Translations under genes and position numbers: made by a program
Origin: Vicugna pacos
Lineage: Eukaryota > Chordata > Mammalia > Artiodactyla > Camelidae
Assembly (NCBI RefSeq): GCF_048564905.1
Contig: NC_132992.1
Span: forward strand, 92,269,001-92,333,000
Direction: 5' to 3'
DNA: 64,000 nt
The notes under the pieces: generated by a model
What the model was told of the DNA's origin: nothing
The model's input: the letters and a program-made list of their open reading frames with translations, nothing else
Databases searched by the model: none
In this document: in pieces, positions 24,259 to 37,126 of the stretch
Layout of the letters: each line of letters opens with the position of its first letter
Position numbering within the stretch: position 1 is the first letter of the stretch

Positions 24259-25237
24259 CCATGCACACAGCTGGAAATATCCTGGGTGCTCCCAGCATCC
24301 CAGGAAAGGAGGAGGGAGACTGGGCGGTGTGGGTGGAAAGAAGGCCGATCTCGAGTGTCTGGAGCTGACTTCTAAGCCCCAGCTCTGCCTCTCAGCAGCT
24401 CTGCCGCAGGGAATAAATCTCTCCAACCTCCCCACGCGGTGAAGGGCCGCCCCGACCACGTCTAAGGCCCTCTTAGTTTTACATGCTACGATGCTATTGA
24501 CACAGAGTAGATTTTGAATGCTGAATGGAGTCCATGAGGCTTAATATTTCTCAAGATTTAAAATGTCTCCCTGCTAATTGAAACTAATTCTCCCAACCAC
24601 ATGTTAAAAGCCCCAGGCTGATTCTTCTATTCGATGGACCCTGATGAAGCGGCGCGTGGAGACCGAGCGGCCCCGTCGTGCACTCTCACGTGAGCCCGCT
24701 GCCGCTCCTCCCCAGCGCGGCTTCTGCTAATTTGTACTAATGCATCTTTGCTTCCCCTGCAAGCCCTCACCCGGGCCATCCCCACAGCCCATGCCACTTA
24801 CATCGCATAATGCCCTGCCGCCTCCCTCCCCCCTTCCTCTTGCTTTTCCCGTCTCCTCTCTTTCACTACTTAGAGCTTGGCAGACTAATGGCCATAATCA
24901 CGATGATGAGCGTTAACAGTGATGGGCTCTGCTCTCAACAGAATGCAGCTCTTCCTCCATAGAATGGACATTTAAAACCTGACTAGGTAAGCGGGCTGGA
25001 GAGTGGTGTCGGCCCCAGAGCGGGATGTCTGCAGGAAGGGCTGCCGGGAGCCGGCCGGAGCAGCAGATGCATCCAGGAAAAACAGCAGTGAAAAAAAGAC
25101 AGAAGCACAGCCAAGCTTAGAGGTTCTGTTCTCACCTTCCCCAGTCCCAAGTGCCTTCCACCTTGGAGGGTGTTCAGTTTGGAGTTGATTAAATACATGA
25201 AAAGCCAAAGTTCAGAAAGCAGTAATATTTTTGCTTT
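24258..25237. other. Unique sequence with a TAAT-rich patch
   Basis: No repeat or exon recognised. 24560-24940 holds repeated homeodomain-type core sites: GCTAATTGAAACTAATTC (about 24573-24590), GCTAATTTGTACTAATGCAT (about 24726-24745) and GACTAATGGCCATAATCAC (about 24884-24902). This composition is unlike the flanking GC-rich DNA and is compatible with a conserved non-coding element, which is inference only. Confidence 0.35.
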
Positions 25238-25478
25238 ATGCAGTGCACTTTTTTATTGTGCTAAAATTGACACAACATGAAATTTAGCATCCTAATCAAG
25301 TGTAAATTCAGTGGCAACAAGTCCACGCATGTGGCTGTGCCACCATCACCACCATCTGTCACCAGAAGGTTCTCATCGTCCCAAACAGGAGCTCTGCGTC
25401 CATGAGGCAGTAACCCTCCATTCTCCCTTCCCTGAAGCCCTGGTGTGCGATGCCCTCCTCCATTTTCTTATGCTGTTG
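25238..25478 (-). mobile_element. L1 3'UTR, antisense
   Basis: TTTTTATTGTGCTAAAATTG, CAAGTGTAAATTCAGTGGCA and CCATCACCACCATCTGTCAC in order, as in antisense 3'UTRs of old L1 elements. No ORF2 part attached. Confidence 0.75.
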
Positions 25479-25534
25479 GTCTATTCCATCAGACAAATGC
25501 TGGTCAGGACCCAGTAGCGACCTACATTTTGAAA

Positions 25535-25660
25535 AGCTACACCCTTCATTCCAGCTGGGGGAACTGAGGCACAGACAAGAGAAAGCAGCGCACCCCGCCC
25601 AAGCAGAGAGCCAGGGGCTCTCAGGGCAGGAAGCCAAGTCACTGGACCTTCGTCCCAATA
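25535..25660 (-). mobile_element. MIR SINE fragment, antisense
   Basis: GGGGGAACTGAGGCACAGAC is the antisense of the MIR core, followed by a diverged AAGCAGAGAGCCAGGGGCTC stretch where the 'cacacagctagtaagtgg' part would lie. Confidence 0.55.
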
Positions 25661-25789
25661 CTTTATACGGCCAGCATGGGTTTGTTCCCTTCCTTCATAG
25701 GAAATTAAGAAAATCTGCAAGAGTGAAGAGAATGACACTGCAGACACTTGGACGGCCACCATCTAGAACTGACGAGTGTTACTGTTCTG

Positions 25790-26745
25790 TCACAGTTGTT
25801 TGACATTTTTATAAAAGAAATGGAGTATTAGCGAATGCAGCCCCCTTGTTCCCCTCCCAGGGCCTCCTCTCCCCACAGACAACCTGAATTTTGCCTTCTG
25901 AATTTGCTGTGTTTTTCCAGCCCACCATTTTCCTGTTTACACCTGCAGAAAGAGATATTCATGAATAATTCATTGTGTTGTTTGCAGTGTGTTTTTAAAC
26001 ATTTTCATAAACGATATTACACAGGAAGCTTGCTTTTTCACTCAACATTATGTTTTGAGATGTAATCGTGTTGCTAGGAGAGTGTGTGTGTGTGTGTGCT
26101 CAGGTTGTTTCCAATTTATCTTCCTGTTACAAACAATGCTGCAATTATGCACGAGTCTCTCTAGGTAGTAGATCTAGAAGCGCAATTGCTCAGTCTTTGC
26201 GCACATGCATTTCCAATTCCAATTTTGCTTTGGATATTGACAAATTGCTTTCCAAAGTGGTTGAATTAATTTACACTCCTACCAGCCGTGCGTGAGAATT
26301 CTTATTTTCCCTTATCTTCACTAACTCTTGATATTGTCAGTCTTTTAAAATTTTACTGGTCTGACTAGTGTGAAATGTTCTCTTACTTGTTTTAAATCAC
26401 ATTTCGCTGATTATTAGGGAGGCTAAGCATATGTGCATTAATAATTTTCATTTTCTTCTGTGAGTTACTGATTCTATTATTCTATTGGAAGGATTGGCAA
26501 AACCACAGCTGGTAGACTAAATCCAGCCCATGGACTGTTTTTATATTGCCTGTGAGCTAAGAATGGTTTTTACATTTTGAAGGGGTCATAAGACAAAAAG
26601 AAGTGATGGAGGTTATGTGTGTCCTCAGAAGCCTGAAGACTTACTATCTGGTTCTGTACAGAAAAAGTTCACTCACTCCTCTTCTATCAGATTATTTTGC
26701 CTTTTTATTGACAAATATTTTGGATATTAATAATCTGCCTGAATT
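25790..26745 (-). mobile_element. Old L1 3' end, antisense, interrupted by a hAT MITE
   Basis: ORF2 tail read antisense: TTTTCACTCAACATTATGTT, AGGTTGTTTCCAATTTATCT, AACAATGCTGCAATTATGCA, TTTCCAAAGTGGTTGAATTA and TTGATATTGTCAGTCTTTTA. Resumes after the MITE with TTGCCTTTTTATTGACAAAT. A (GT)9 tract lies at 26081-26098. Strongly diverged, no ORF. Confidence 0.7.
26488..26681 (+). mobile_element. hAT-type MITE (Charlie-like) nested in L1
   Basis: Starts GGATTGGCAAAACCACAGC, continues CTAAATCCAGCCCATGGACT, and ends CTTACTATCTGGTTCTGTAC and AGAAAAAGTTC. This is the widespread mammalian non-autonomous hAT with the 'ggcaaact.cggccc' ends. Eight-base flanks TTCTATTG (26480-26487) and TTCTATCA (26682-26689) match at 6 of 8, fitting a diverged hAT target duplication. 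Family number not assigned. Confidence 0.7.
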
Positions 26746-27902
26746 AGCTCCTCCCTCCCCTGTCCCCCCTCAGGTACCCTAAGCGTGTCAAGCTTCTACA
26801 TCCCCAGGGCCACAGACTATCTTTTGCTAGAAGCAAAATGTTTTTCCAACATATTGTCAGGTTTCAATTACATTCAGAATGTATCATCTAACTTCATCTC
26901 TCCCTCAAATACTCGCAGTAAAATCAATTTAATGCCCTTTGCCTTGTGAAATGCATACCACATACAGAGTGTCGCTTCCGGCTCTGATGGAATGACTGCT
27001 ACCACTCTCGCTTCCCTGCCGTAAATAACAAGGAAACTGGATAAAACACGCGAAACAACTGGTTTCAGATCCCGGAGAACAAGCAGCAAAGATGTTGACC
27101 TCCAAAAGCAGGGACAGAAATGAGAGCATCCTGATTCTGGCTTTCTGTCGAGATGAGCTCTCCGGGTGACACCCCAAGAAGAGAACCCAAGCCCAGCATG
27201 AAGGTGCCACAGAGGAAAGGAAGCAGAAGTGGGGATCTGGGGAAGCTGAGGCAGCAGGTGTCAGCGGGCCAGGTGCCACGGCGGGAGGGCTTCAGGGTCT
27301 GGATGGAGATGCTCTTCAGACACTGCTTCAACAGTAAGATACAATGTGTAGTGTGCAACTCCATGAGGCCACGTGACAAAAAACCAAGGAGGCTGAACAA
27401 TTCTCAGAGCTCATTCAAGACTGGGATAAATTTTCATTCAGACTAGTCAGAATGGAGAGACCTCAAGGAACACCCGGGACATTTAGGAGACCTCGGAATA
27501 GTCCTGATGAAGTACGAAGGCTAAATTAGCTCTAGAAAAACTCTTCTTTACGTACACCTTCAAAAAAATTAAAAATAAACCTCAAAAAAAAAATTCAAAC
27601 TGATCTGCAAGCTACCTAGCTGCCCACTAAAACAAACTTCACCATTCTTTGGCAAACAACAAAATCTGGATACAGTGATGTAAGGTGTATGGAGTTCAGC
27701 ATCCCATCAAAAACTAGTCGACATAGTAACAGTGAGGAAAGGGTGACCCACGACCAGGAGATAAAGCAACCAAGAGGAACAGAATCAGAAATGACAGAGA
27801 TGATGGAATTAGCAGATAATCAATCACTTCATAAAGTATCAATTATAAATATGCTAATGGATTTAAAGGGAGCCATGAACACAATGAGGAAAGATATGGA
27901 AA

Positions 27903-28567
27903 ACTAAAATTAGACTTACCATATGATCCAGCAATCCTATTCCTGGGCATATATCTGGAAAAGGCAAAAACTCTAGTTGAGAAAGATACATGCACCCCAA
28001 TGTTCGTAGCAGCACTATTTACTATAGCTGAGACATGGAGACAACCTAAATGTCCACTGACAGAGGACTAGACAAATAAGCTGAGGTATATTTATATAAC
28101 AGAATACTATTCAGCCACAAAAAAATAAAATAATGCCATTTGCAGCAACATGGATGGACCTGGAGATTGTCATACTAAGTGAAATAAGCCAGGAAGAGAA
28201 AGAAAAATACCATATTGTATCACTTATATGTGGAATCTAAAAAAAAAAGACAAATGAACTTATTTACAAAACAGAAACAGACTCACAGACATAGAAGACA
28301 AACTTATGGTTACCAGGTAGGAGAGAGGTGGGAAGGGATAAATTGAGAATTTAAGATTTGCAGATACTACTACTATATATAAAATAGATAAACAATAAGT
28401 TTCTACTGTACAGCACAGGGAACTATTTTCAATATCTTGTAGTAACCTATAATGAAAAAGAATATGAAAAGGAATATATGTATGTACATGTATGACTGAA
28501 ACACTATGCTGTACCCCAGAAATTGACACAACATTGTAAACTAACTATACTTCAATAAAAAAATTTA
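27903..28567 (+). mobile_element. Young L1 3' end (ORF2 tail and 3'UTR), nested
   Basis: ORF2 C-terminal region and 3'UTR in sense: CATATGATCCAGCAATCCTA, GTCCACTGACAGAGGACTAG, AATACTATTCAGCCACAAAA, CTTATATGTGGAATCTAAAA, TGGTTACCAGGTAGGAGAG, ending ACTATACTTCAATAAAAAAA. Flanked by an exact 13-bp target duplication AAAGATATGGAAA at 27890-27902 and 28568-28580. 5'-truncated and its reading frame is broken. Confidence 0.92.
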
Positions 28568-29437
28568 AAAGATATGGAAAGTATTAAAAATGAATCAAAT
28601 GCAACTTATAGAGATAAAAATATCTACAACAAAAAATCTACTGGAAGAATTAATAGCAAATTTGATACTGAAGAAATGATCAGTGAACTTGAAAGAATAT
28701 AGCAACAAAAACTAAAACAAAGTGTAACACAGAGAGAAGAAAGGCTAAAAACAAATGAAGGAGCCACAGTGACCTGTGAGAAAATATAAAATAGTCTGAC
28801 ATATGTGTATTTGGAGACCCAGAAACAGAAGAGATAGGTGGAGACAGAAAAAAATATTCAGAAAAGTTGGACAAAGTTTTTGTGACTTGTATATAAACTA
28901 TTGACCCACAGATCTAAGAAACTCAACAAACCAAAGACTAAACATACATGCACAAATCATATAAGACATACCATAATCAAACCGCTAAAATCCAATATAA
29001 AGGGAAAATCTTAAAAGGAATGTAGAAAAAGGAAAAAAGAAAAAAAAGAAAGAAAACATAAAGAGGAACAAAGATAAAATTGTAGTTGCTAATTTCATCT
29101 CAGAAATAATGCAAGCCAGAAAACAATGGAAAATTTCTTCAAAATAACGTAATGAAAAAGATACCTACATAGAATTCTACATCAGTGAAAATAGCTTTCA
29201 AAACTCAAGGTGAAACAGAGACATTTTCGAATAAACAAAATCTGAGAAAATTCACCACCAGCCAGCCTACGTTATAAGAAATAATAAAGGAAGTTCTTCA
29301 AGCTGAAAGAAAATGCTACAAGTCAGAAAATCAGATCTACACAAAGGAATGAATGGCAATAAAAATGGTAAAAATGTGAGTAAACATAAAAGAGATTTGT
29401 TTTCTTATTTTAATACCTCTTTAAAAGATAACTGACT

Positions 29438-32400
29438 CGCAATTTCTGGTTCAGAAATGTAAAGAGGGTGGAAGTCAGCACTTTACCCTAAAAAAAAAAA
29501 AATTAAAAACTGAACAGAATGAAAAAATCAACCGCTCTTCTTGGATCTGCAAGGGGGCAAGGATGCAGGGCAGACAGCTGTCCCCAGTGCTGGAGAGACA
29601 GACAGCAGATACAGGGAATCACAGCTTCCCAGAGCAGAGACTCAGGACTGGAAACCACCATGGGAACCAAGGCTGGGAAGGAAAAACCAGAACTGTAACT
29701 GATAAAGTGCTGGAGGCTCGGTGTGGACAACTCTGAGATTTAAAACCTCCAGGGGGACCCCACAAGTGTGAGATTTACCTCCAGGAGGGAGCTCAACCAG
29801 GATTCTACAGTAAATATCGTAGAAAAATCCCCTCCTGCTTCCTGAAGGGATAGGGGAAAAGGGACCATTTTGAAATATGCCAGAGCATTCTGTTCTTCCT
29901 AAAAAAACCTGCCCTCGTGAGAAATTAGTTAACCAGAGTCTAACCTGCTAAGGTGTTATCAGAGCCTAACTGACCAAGGCAAGGGAAATACCCGACTCCC
30001 ACCAGCCCCGGCCTTCCACATGTGAGAAACAACCAACAGCAGCTAAGGGAGCAGGGAAAAAAACAACTGAAACACACTAATGATCTTCACAGTTCGGAGA
30101 CACAGGCTCATTCAAAGACTGAGACCTGCTCATACATACAACTATAGATTGCTTCCCTCTCCACACCTCGCCACCACATTACTAAGAGCCTATTTACAGT
30201 GATTACTTTTACCTGGTACATCATGTCCAGCTATAAGAAAAATTACCAGGAATACCAAAAGGGAAAAAAAGACCCACACTTTGAAGAGACGGAGCAAGCA
30301 TCAGAACTAGGCACAGCAGGAATGCTGGAATTACCAGGCTGGGAATTTAAAACAACTATGATTAATATGCTAAGGGACATAAAGTGGGCAGCATACAAGA
30401 CAGATGGGCAATGGAAGCTGGGAGATGGAAATCCTAAGGAAAAAAAAAAACAAAAGAAAAAGCTACAGATTCAATAAACCATGGTAAGAGAAATGAGGGA
30501 AGTCTTTGATGGGCTCATTAGTACACTGGACACAGGAAAGAATATTTGAGCTTGAGTATATGTCACTGGAAACTTCCTAAACTAAAAAAGCACAGAGAAC
30601 AAAGACTGAAAAAAACAAAATATCCAATAACTGTGGGACAACTACAAAAAGTGTAGCATATTCCCTTTTGGGAACACCAAAAGGAGAAGAGAGAGAGAAT
30701 AGAACAGGAAAAATATTTGAAACAATAATGACTGAGGATTTTCCCGTGTTAATGTCAGACACCGAACCACAAATCCAGAAAGCTCAGAGAGCATCAAGCA
30801 GGATAAATGCCCCCAGGGCTACACCTAGGCATATCGTTTTTAAAGCACAGTAAAGTCAAACATAAAGGGAAAAAAATCACGAAAGAAGCCAGAGATGCCA
30901 AAATGCCTTACTTTAGAGGACTAAAGATGAATTTTACATCTGACTGCTCTCAAAAGTCATGCAAGCAAGAAAGAGTAGGGTGAAATATTACAGTATTGGG
31001 AGAAAAATGCCATCAACCAGAATTTGGTACCTTGCAAAATTATCCTGGAAAAGTGAAGAAGGAATAATGACTTCATCAGTCAAACAAAAACTGAAGGAAT
31101 TTGTTAGTAGACCTGCCTTGCAAAAATATTAAAAGAAGTTCTTTAGAGAGAAGAAAAATAATATAGTTCAGATCCACACAAAGATAGGGAAAACATTACA
31201 AAAGGAGTCAGTGAAGATAAAATAAAAACTTTGATTTTTCTTATTCTTAACTGACCTAACAGATAAGTTTGTTCAAAAACAAAAAAGCAACAATGTATTT
31301 GATTACATATGCTTACATATGTATCATGTATGTATATGTATATGCGTATATATGTGTGCTTGTTCATGCTAATGTGAAAGTGAAATATGTGATAGCAGTG
31401 ATACAAGGTAAAGGAGGGAGGAACTGGAATTATTTTGTTATTATAAGGTGCTCACACTACCCGTGAAATGCTATAGTGTTATTTGGTAAATGGCTAAGTG
31501 ACCTACTTGGATTAGTCGTAAATATATGTTGCAAAATATATGACAACCTCTAAAACAAGTTTTTAAAAGACGTATAACGAATATGTTTTTTAAAAGAAGA
31601 GAAAATTACATCCTATAAAATTCTCAGTTAAAACCACAAAAAGCAGAGAAACAGTGGAAGGCAAAAATAGGAACAAAGAACAAGGGTAACAAACAGAAAA
31701 AAGTAACAAATGTGGTAGATATTAATCCATCTATATCTATAATCATTTTGAACTTCAATAGTCTAATTGCACTAATTACAAGACAGAAACTGGGAGAGTG
31801 GATCAAAAACAATACCCAACAATATGTTGTTAATAACAAACTCACTTTAAACATAAAGATGCATATAGATTAAAAGTGAATGAATGGAGAAAGATATACC
31901 ATGCTAACACTAATCAAAAGAAAATAGGAGTAGCTAATTAATTTTAAACAGAGCAAACTTCAAGGCAAGGAAATTTATCAGGGATAAAGAAGGGCATTGC
32001 ACAATAATTAAGGAGCCAATTCCCCAAAAGATAATAATCCTTAACAAGTATGCACCTAACAACACAGCATCAAACTACATGAGCAAAACCTGATAGAACT
32101 GCAAGGAGAGATAGATAAATCCACAATTATGGTTGGAGACTTCAACACCCTTCTAACAGAAATGGACAGATCCAGCAGGGAGAAAATCAGTAAGGATCTC
32201 GTTGATCTCAACACCACCACCAGTCAACTGGATATAATGGACACCTATAGACCACTTTATCCAACAGAAGCAGAATACAAATTCTTCTTATGCTCACACA
32301 GAATATTTGCCAAAATAAGCCACATTCAGGACCATAAAACACCCCTTAACAAATGTAAAAGAATAGAAATTATACAGTGTCTGCTCTCACACCATAATGG

Positions 32401-35400
32401 AATTAAACCAGAAATCAATAACAGAAAGACACTAGAAAATGCCAAAATACCTGGAGACTAAGCAACACATTTCTAAATAACACACAAGACAAAGGATTTT
32501 CAAGAGAAATCTTGAAATATTTTGAACTAAATGAAAATGAAAACACAACTTATCAAAATTTGTGGGATACAGCAAAAACAGTGCTTAGATGGATTTATAG
32601 CATTGAATGCATGGAGAAAGCTCTAAAATCAATAGTCTCCATTTTCACCTTAGGAAACTAGAAAAAAAGAAGAGCAAGTTAAATTCAAAATAAACAGAAA
32701 AAAAAATCATAACTAGAGCAGACATCAATAAAATTGAAAACAGGAAATCAGTAGAGAAAATCAACAAAACCAAAAGCTGCTTCTTTGAAAAGTTTAATAA
32801 AATTGATTAGCCTCTAGCCAGAGTAATTAAGGAAAACAAAGAAGACAAAACTTACTAACATAAATGAAATAGAGGTCATCAATACTGTATCCATGTTCAC
32901 AAAAGAATAATAAAGGAATATTATGAACAATGCTATGTCCACCAACTTGATAAACTAGATGAAATGGACCAATTCCTTGAAAGATATAATCTGCCAAAAC
33001 TACTCTCCAATATAGAAAACAAAGGCCCAGATGAGTTCCCTGGTTAGTATTTAAGTAAGAAATTATACCAATTCTCTACAATCTCTTTCAGAAGATAGAA
33101 GCAGAGGAAATACTTCCTAACTCATTCTATGAGAAGACCGTCACCCTAATATCAAAACCAAAGACATTACAAGACAGGAAATTTACAGACCAATATTTCT
33201 CATGAACATTGATGCAAAATCCTCAACAAAATATTAGTAAATCAAAATCTAACAATATATTTTTAAACATTCTACATCATGACCAATTGGGGTCTATCTC
33301 AGGTATGCAAGGTTCACTATTTGAAAATCAGTTAGTGCAATCTATCACATCAACAGGCTAAAGGAAAAATCATATGTTCATATCAATAGAAGTAGAAAAA
33401 TCACCAGACAAAATCCAATGCCCATTCATCATTAAAAACAAAACAAAACAAAACAAAGCCCCCCAAAATCACCTCTAAGTAAACTAGGAATAGAAGGAAA
33501 CTTCTTCAATTGATAAAGAATATCTACAAATAACCTACATCTAACAACATACTTACTGGTAATAAACTCAAAACTTTTCCACTGAGATCAGGTACAAACC
33601 AAGGATGCCCCTCTCACCACTCCTTTTCAATATTGTACTGGAAGTCCTAGCTAATGCAATAAGACAAGAATGTATACATATTAGGAAGGAAGAAATAAAA
33701 CTGTCTTTTTCACAGATGGCATGAGTATATATGTAGAAAATCTAAAAGAATAATTGTTTTTAATAAGCAATTATTAGAAGGTAGCGGGATACAAAGTTAA
33801 TATAGAAAACTCCATTGCTTTCCTATATACCAGCAATAAACAAGTGTAAATTGAAATCAGCCTAATACCTTTTACATTGGGCTACATTAACCAAATACCA
33901 AAAAACAAAAACTTAAAAGGAAATACTTAGGTATAATCTAACAAAATATGTACCAGATTTATATGAGGAAAACTACAAAACCCAGATGAATAAAATCAAA
34001 GAATGATATAAATAGATATTCCATGCTCATGAATAAAAAGACTCAATAGTTCTGCCCAAGTTGATGTATAGATTCAATGCAATCCCAATCAAAATTCTGG
34101 CAACTTTTTGTGTGACTATCAACAAACTGATACTAAAATTTATATGGAGATGCTAAAGACCCAGAAAAGCCAATATAATTTTGAAGAACAAAGTTGAAGG
34201 ACTGACAGTATTTAACTTTAAGACTTACTATAAAGTTATAGTAACTAAGGCAGTGTGGTATTGGTAAAAGAATAAACAAATAGATCAATGGAACAGAATA
34301 GAGAGCCCAAAATAAACCTTCATGAATATTGTCAAATGATATTTGACAAAAAAGCAAATGCAATGCAATGGAGCAAAGACAGTCTTTTCATCAAATTGTG
34401 CTGGAATAACTGGATACCCATATGCAAAAAAGAAAAATAAATCTGGACACAGACTTTACACACTGCACAAAATTAACTCCAAATTGATCACAGACCTAAA
34501 TGTAAACAAAACGTTGTAAAACTCCTAAAAGATAACATAAGAGAAAACTTAGATGGCCTTGGATATGGCAATGACTTTTTGGATGTAACACCAAAGTACA
34601 ATATTTGACAGAAAAAAATTGATAAGCTAGGCTTTGTTAAATTAGAAACTTCTATTCTGCAAAACACAAGGTCAAGAGAATGAGGGGACAAGCCACAAAC
34701 TTGAGAAAATATTTGCAAAACATACGTCTGATAAAAGACTTGTATCCAAAATATACAAAGAACTTTTAAAACTCAACAATAATAAAACAAGCAGTACATA
34801 CAACTAAAAAGTGGGACAAAGACTTTAACAAACACCTCATCATAAAAAAATACACAGATGGCAAATAAGCACATGAAAAGATGCTACACATCGTATGTCG
34901 TCAGGGGAATGCAAATCAAAACAGCAATGAGATACCACTACATACCTATTAGAATGGCCAAGATTCAGAAGACAGACCACACTGAATGCTAGTGAGAGTG
35001 TAGAGCGACAGGAGCTCTCATTCATTGCTGCTGGGAATGCAAAATGGTACAGTAACTTTGGGAGACAGTTCTCAACAAAACTAAACATACTTTTATCATA
35101 AAATCCAGCATTCGTGCTTCTTGGTATTTACCCAAAGGAATTGAAAACCTATATCTACACAAAAACCTGCACACAGATGTTTACAGCAGCTTTATTCATA
35201 ATCCCAAAACTATGAAGCAACCAAGATGTCCTCTAAAAGGTGAATGGTGAACAGGGTACATCCAGACAGTGGAATAATATTCAGTTCTGAAAAGAAATGA
35301 GCTATAAAGCCATGAAAAGTTACAGAGGAAATGTGACTGTATATAACCAAGTCAAAGAAGCCAATCTACAAAGGCTACATATTGTATGATTCCAACAATA

Positions 35401-35801
35401 TGACATTCTGGAAAAGGCAAAATTAAAGAGATAGTTAAAAAAAGAAATCAGTAGTTGCAGGTGTTGGGGAGAGGAGGATGAATAGGAGGAGCACAGAAGA
35501 CTTTTAGGGCAGTGAAACTACTCCGTATAACATAATGACGGAGTATACATGTCCTTATATGCTTGTCCCAACTCATAGATTGTACACCACCAAAAGTGAA
35601 CCCTGCAGTACACTATGGACTTCAAATGACAATAATGTGTCAATGTAGGTTCATCAGTTGCAACAGCTGTCTCACTCTAGTGAGAGATACTGATAAGGGT
35701 GGACTCTACATATGTGTAAGGGCAGAGAGCATATGAGAAATTTTTGTACCTTTCTTTTAATTTTGCTGTGAATCTAAAACTGCTCAAAAATATAGAGTTA
35801 A
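29438..35801 (+). mobile_element. Near full-length L1 (5'UTR, ORF1, ORF2, 3'UTR), dead
   Basis: About 6.4 kb. 29438-30190 is a GC-richer 5'UTR. ORF1 runs from about 30199 (a 92-codon frame survives, beginning near the 'FEETEQASELGTAG' part) to about 31140, followed by a linker with a TATG-rich patch. ORF2 starts near 31850. A surviving 110-codon frame at 32129-32461 shows the endonuclease GDFN motif near its start and S-H-H-N where S-D-H-N is expected. The reverse-transcriptase motif near 33712-33723 reads D-G-M rather than D-D-M. 3'UTR ends with AATTTTGCTGTGAATCTAAA at about 35780. Flanks AAAAGATAACTGACT (29423-29437) and AAAAGGTAATTGGCT (35802-35816) match at 12 of 15, an aged target duplication. 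Confidence 0.85.
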
Positions 35802-36240
35802 AAAAGGTAATTGGCTATTTAAAGGAAAAACAATACTAATGCTTCTGTTGAGTTTGTAACATTTGTAGAAATAATATATAGGGCAATAATAACACAAGAG
35901 ACAGGAAGGGAAATGGAAACAAACAATTTACATTTTTTTACTGAACACATAAATTGATACATTCTTTTAAGACAGACTGTGATCTGAAAAACACATATCA
36001 AAAATCCTAGATCAATCTTTTTCAGAAAAAAAAATAGAGGTGTTGGTAATAAGGCTATAGGGGAGATAAAATGAAATGCTAAAATATTCAGTCCAAAAGA
36101 ATGAAGGAAAAGGAGAAAAGGAACAAAAAACATGTGGAAGGGAAACAAACAGTAAGATTATAGAATTAAATAAAAAATACAAATGGTCTAAATGCACCAA
36201 TTAAAAGCAAAATTTGTCAGACTGGGTAAAAAAGCAAGAC

Positions 36241-37126
36241 TTGAGACTTCCAATTTCAGCTCTGATGTGTAAAGTGCTTGAAAGTAATCACTCCCATTCT
36301 TACCACCAAAAAAATTTTTTTTTGAACAAGGTGAAAATCAATGCCTTTTGTTGGATCTATCAGAAAATTGAGGTCACAGGGCAAACCACTGCCTGGAAAT
36401 GGACGAGACAGGAGAATACAGAGTCACAGCTGAGATCTGCTTACCTGGAGCAGAAGCCATTGGAATGATAACTGGTAGAAAATCTTATATATGGTAATTG
36501 TGACAAATTGCAGAGAGTGTGGACAGCATGATAATGAGAAACTCCAGGCACCCACAATTAAGTGGATTTTATCTTCAATGCCCCCATGCTCTCACCTCCA
36601 GTAGGAAGAGGGGGAAATAAACCACGTGAAATACTCTCAGAACATTTTCTTAACAAAGGCCAACTCAACAGGGGAAAAGATTTGATCAGAGTGGTACCTC
36701 AGCTAGGAGGAAGGACAATTACCAAACTCTAGCCCCACCTAGTCTTTCTGTCGCTCTTAAGTGGGGGGGGCAGTGGGGAGGGAGGGACCTGTGAAGGTCA
36801 CAGCCCAGGGACACAGGTCTACTAAAAGCCTAAAATTTAATCATAAGATTATAGACTGCTTCCCTTCATGCACACCTGTTTACCACATCAACAGGGCTAC
36901 AACATAATGCCCGTGGATGACAGCCTGAAAGAGCCGCAAGGCACAGACTGTACCTTGGAAGTAGTTCCTAGACAATCCAAAGACAACATGAAAGAGAAAA
37001 ACAAAGACACCAGAGGAATTTAAGCCTTACATCTATAGCAAACATGAAACGCAAGCCAACTCACAGACATTGACATAAAACCTCACACTAAAGGCAAAAT
37101 AATTATAAGACATTCTAAAAGGCAAG
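36241..37126 (+). mobile_element. Isolated L1 5'UTR-like block inside the host L1
   Basis: TTGAGACTTCCAATTTCAGC start, CAGAAAATTGAGGTCACAGG, CTGCTTACCTGGAGCAGAAG, AACTGGTAGAAAATCTTATA and ATAGACTGCTTCCCTTCATG are landmarks of an old L1 5'UTR. No ORF1, ORF2 or poly-A tail follows, and the host ORF2 resumes directly. A12-type flanks AAAAAAGCAAGAC (36228-36240) and AAAAACAAGAC (37127-37137) match closely. This may be a target duplication or microhomology from recombination between L1 copies. Confidence 0.6.
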
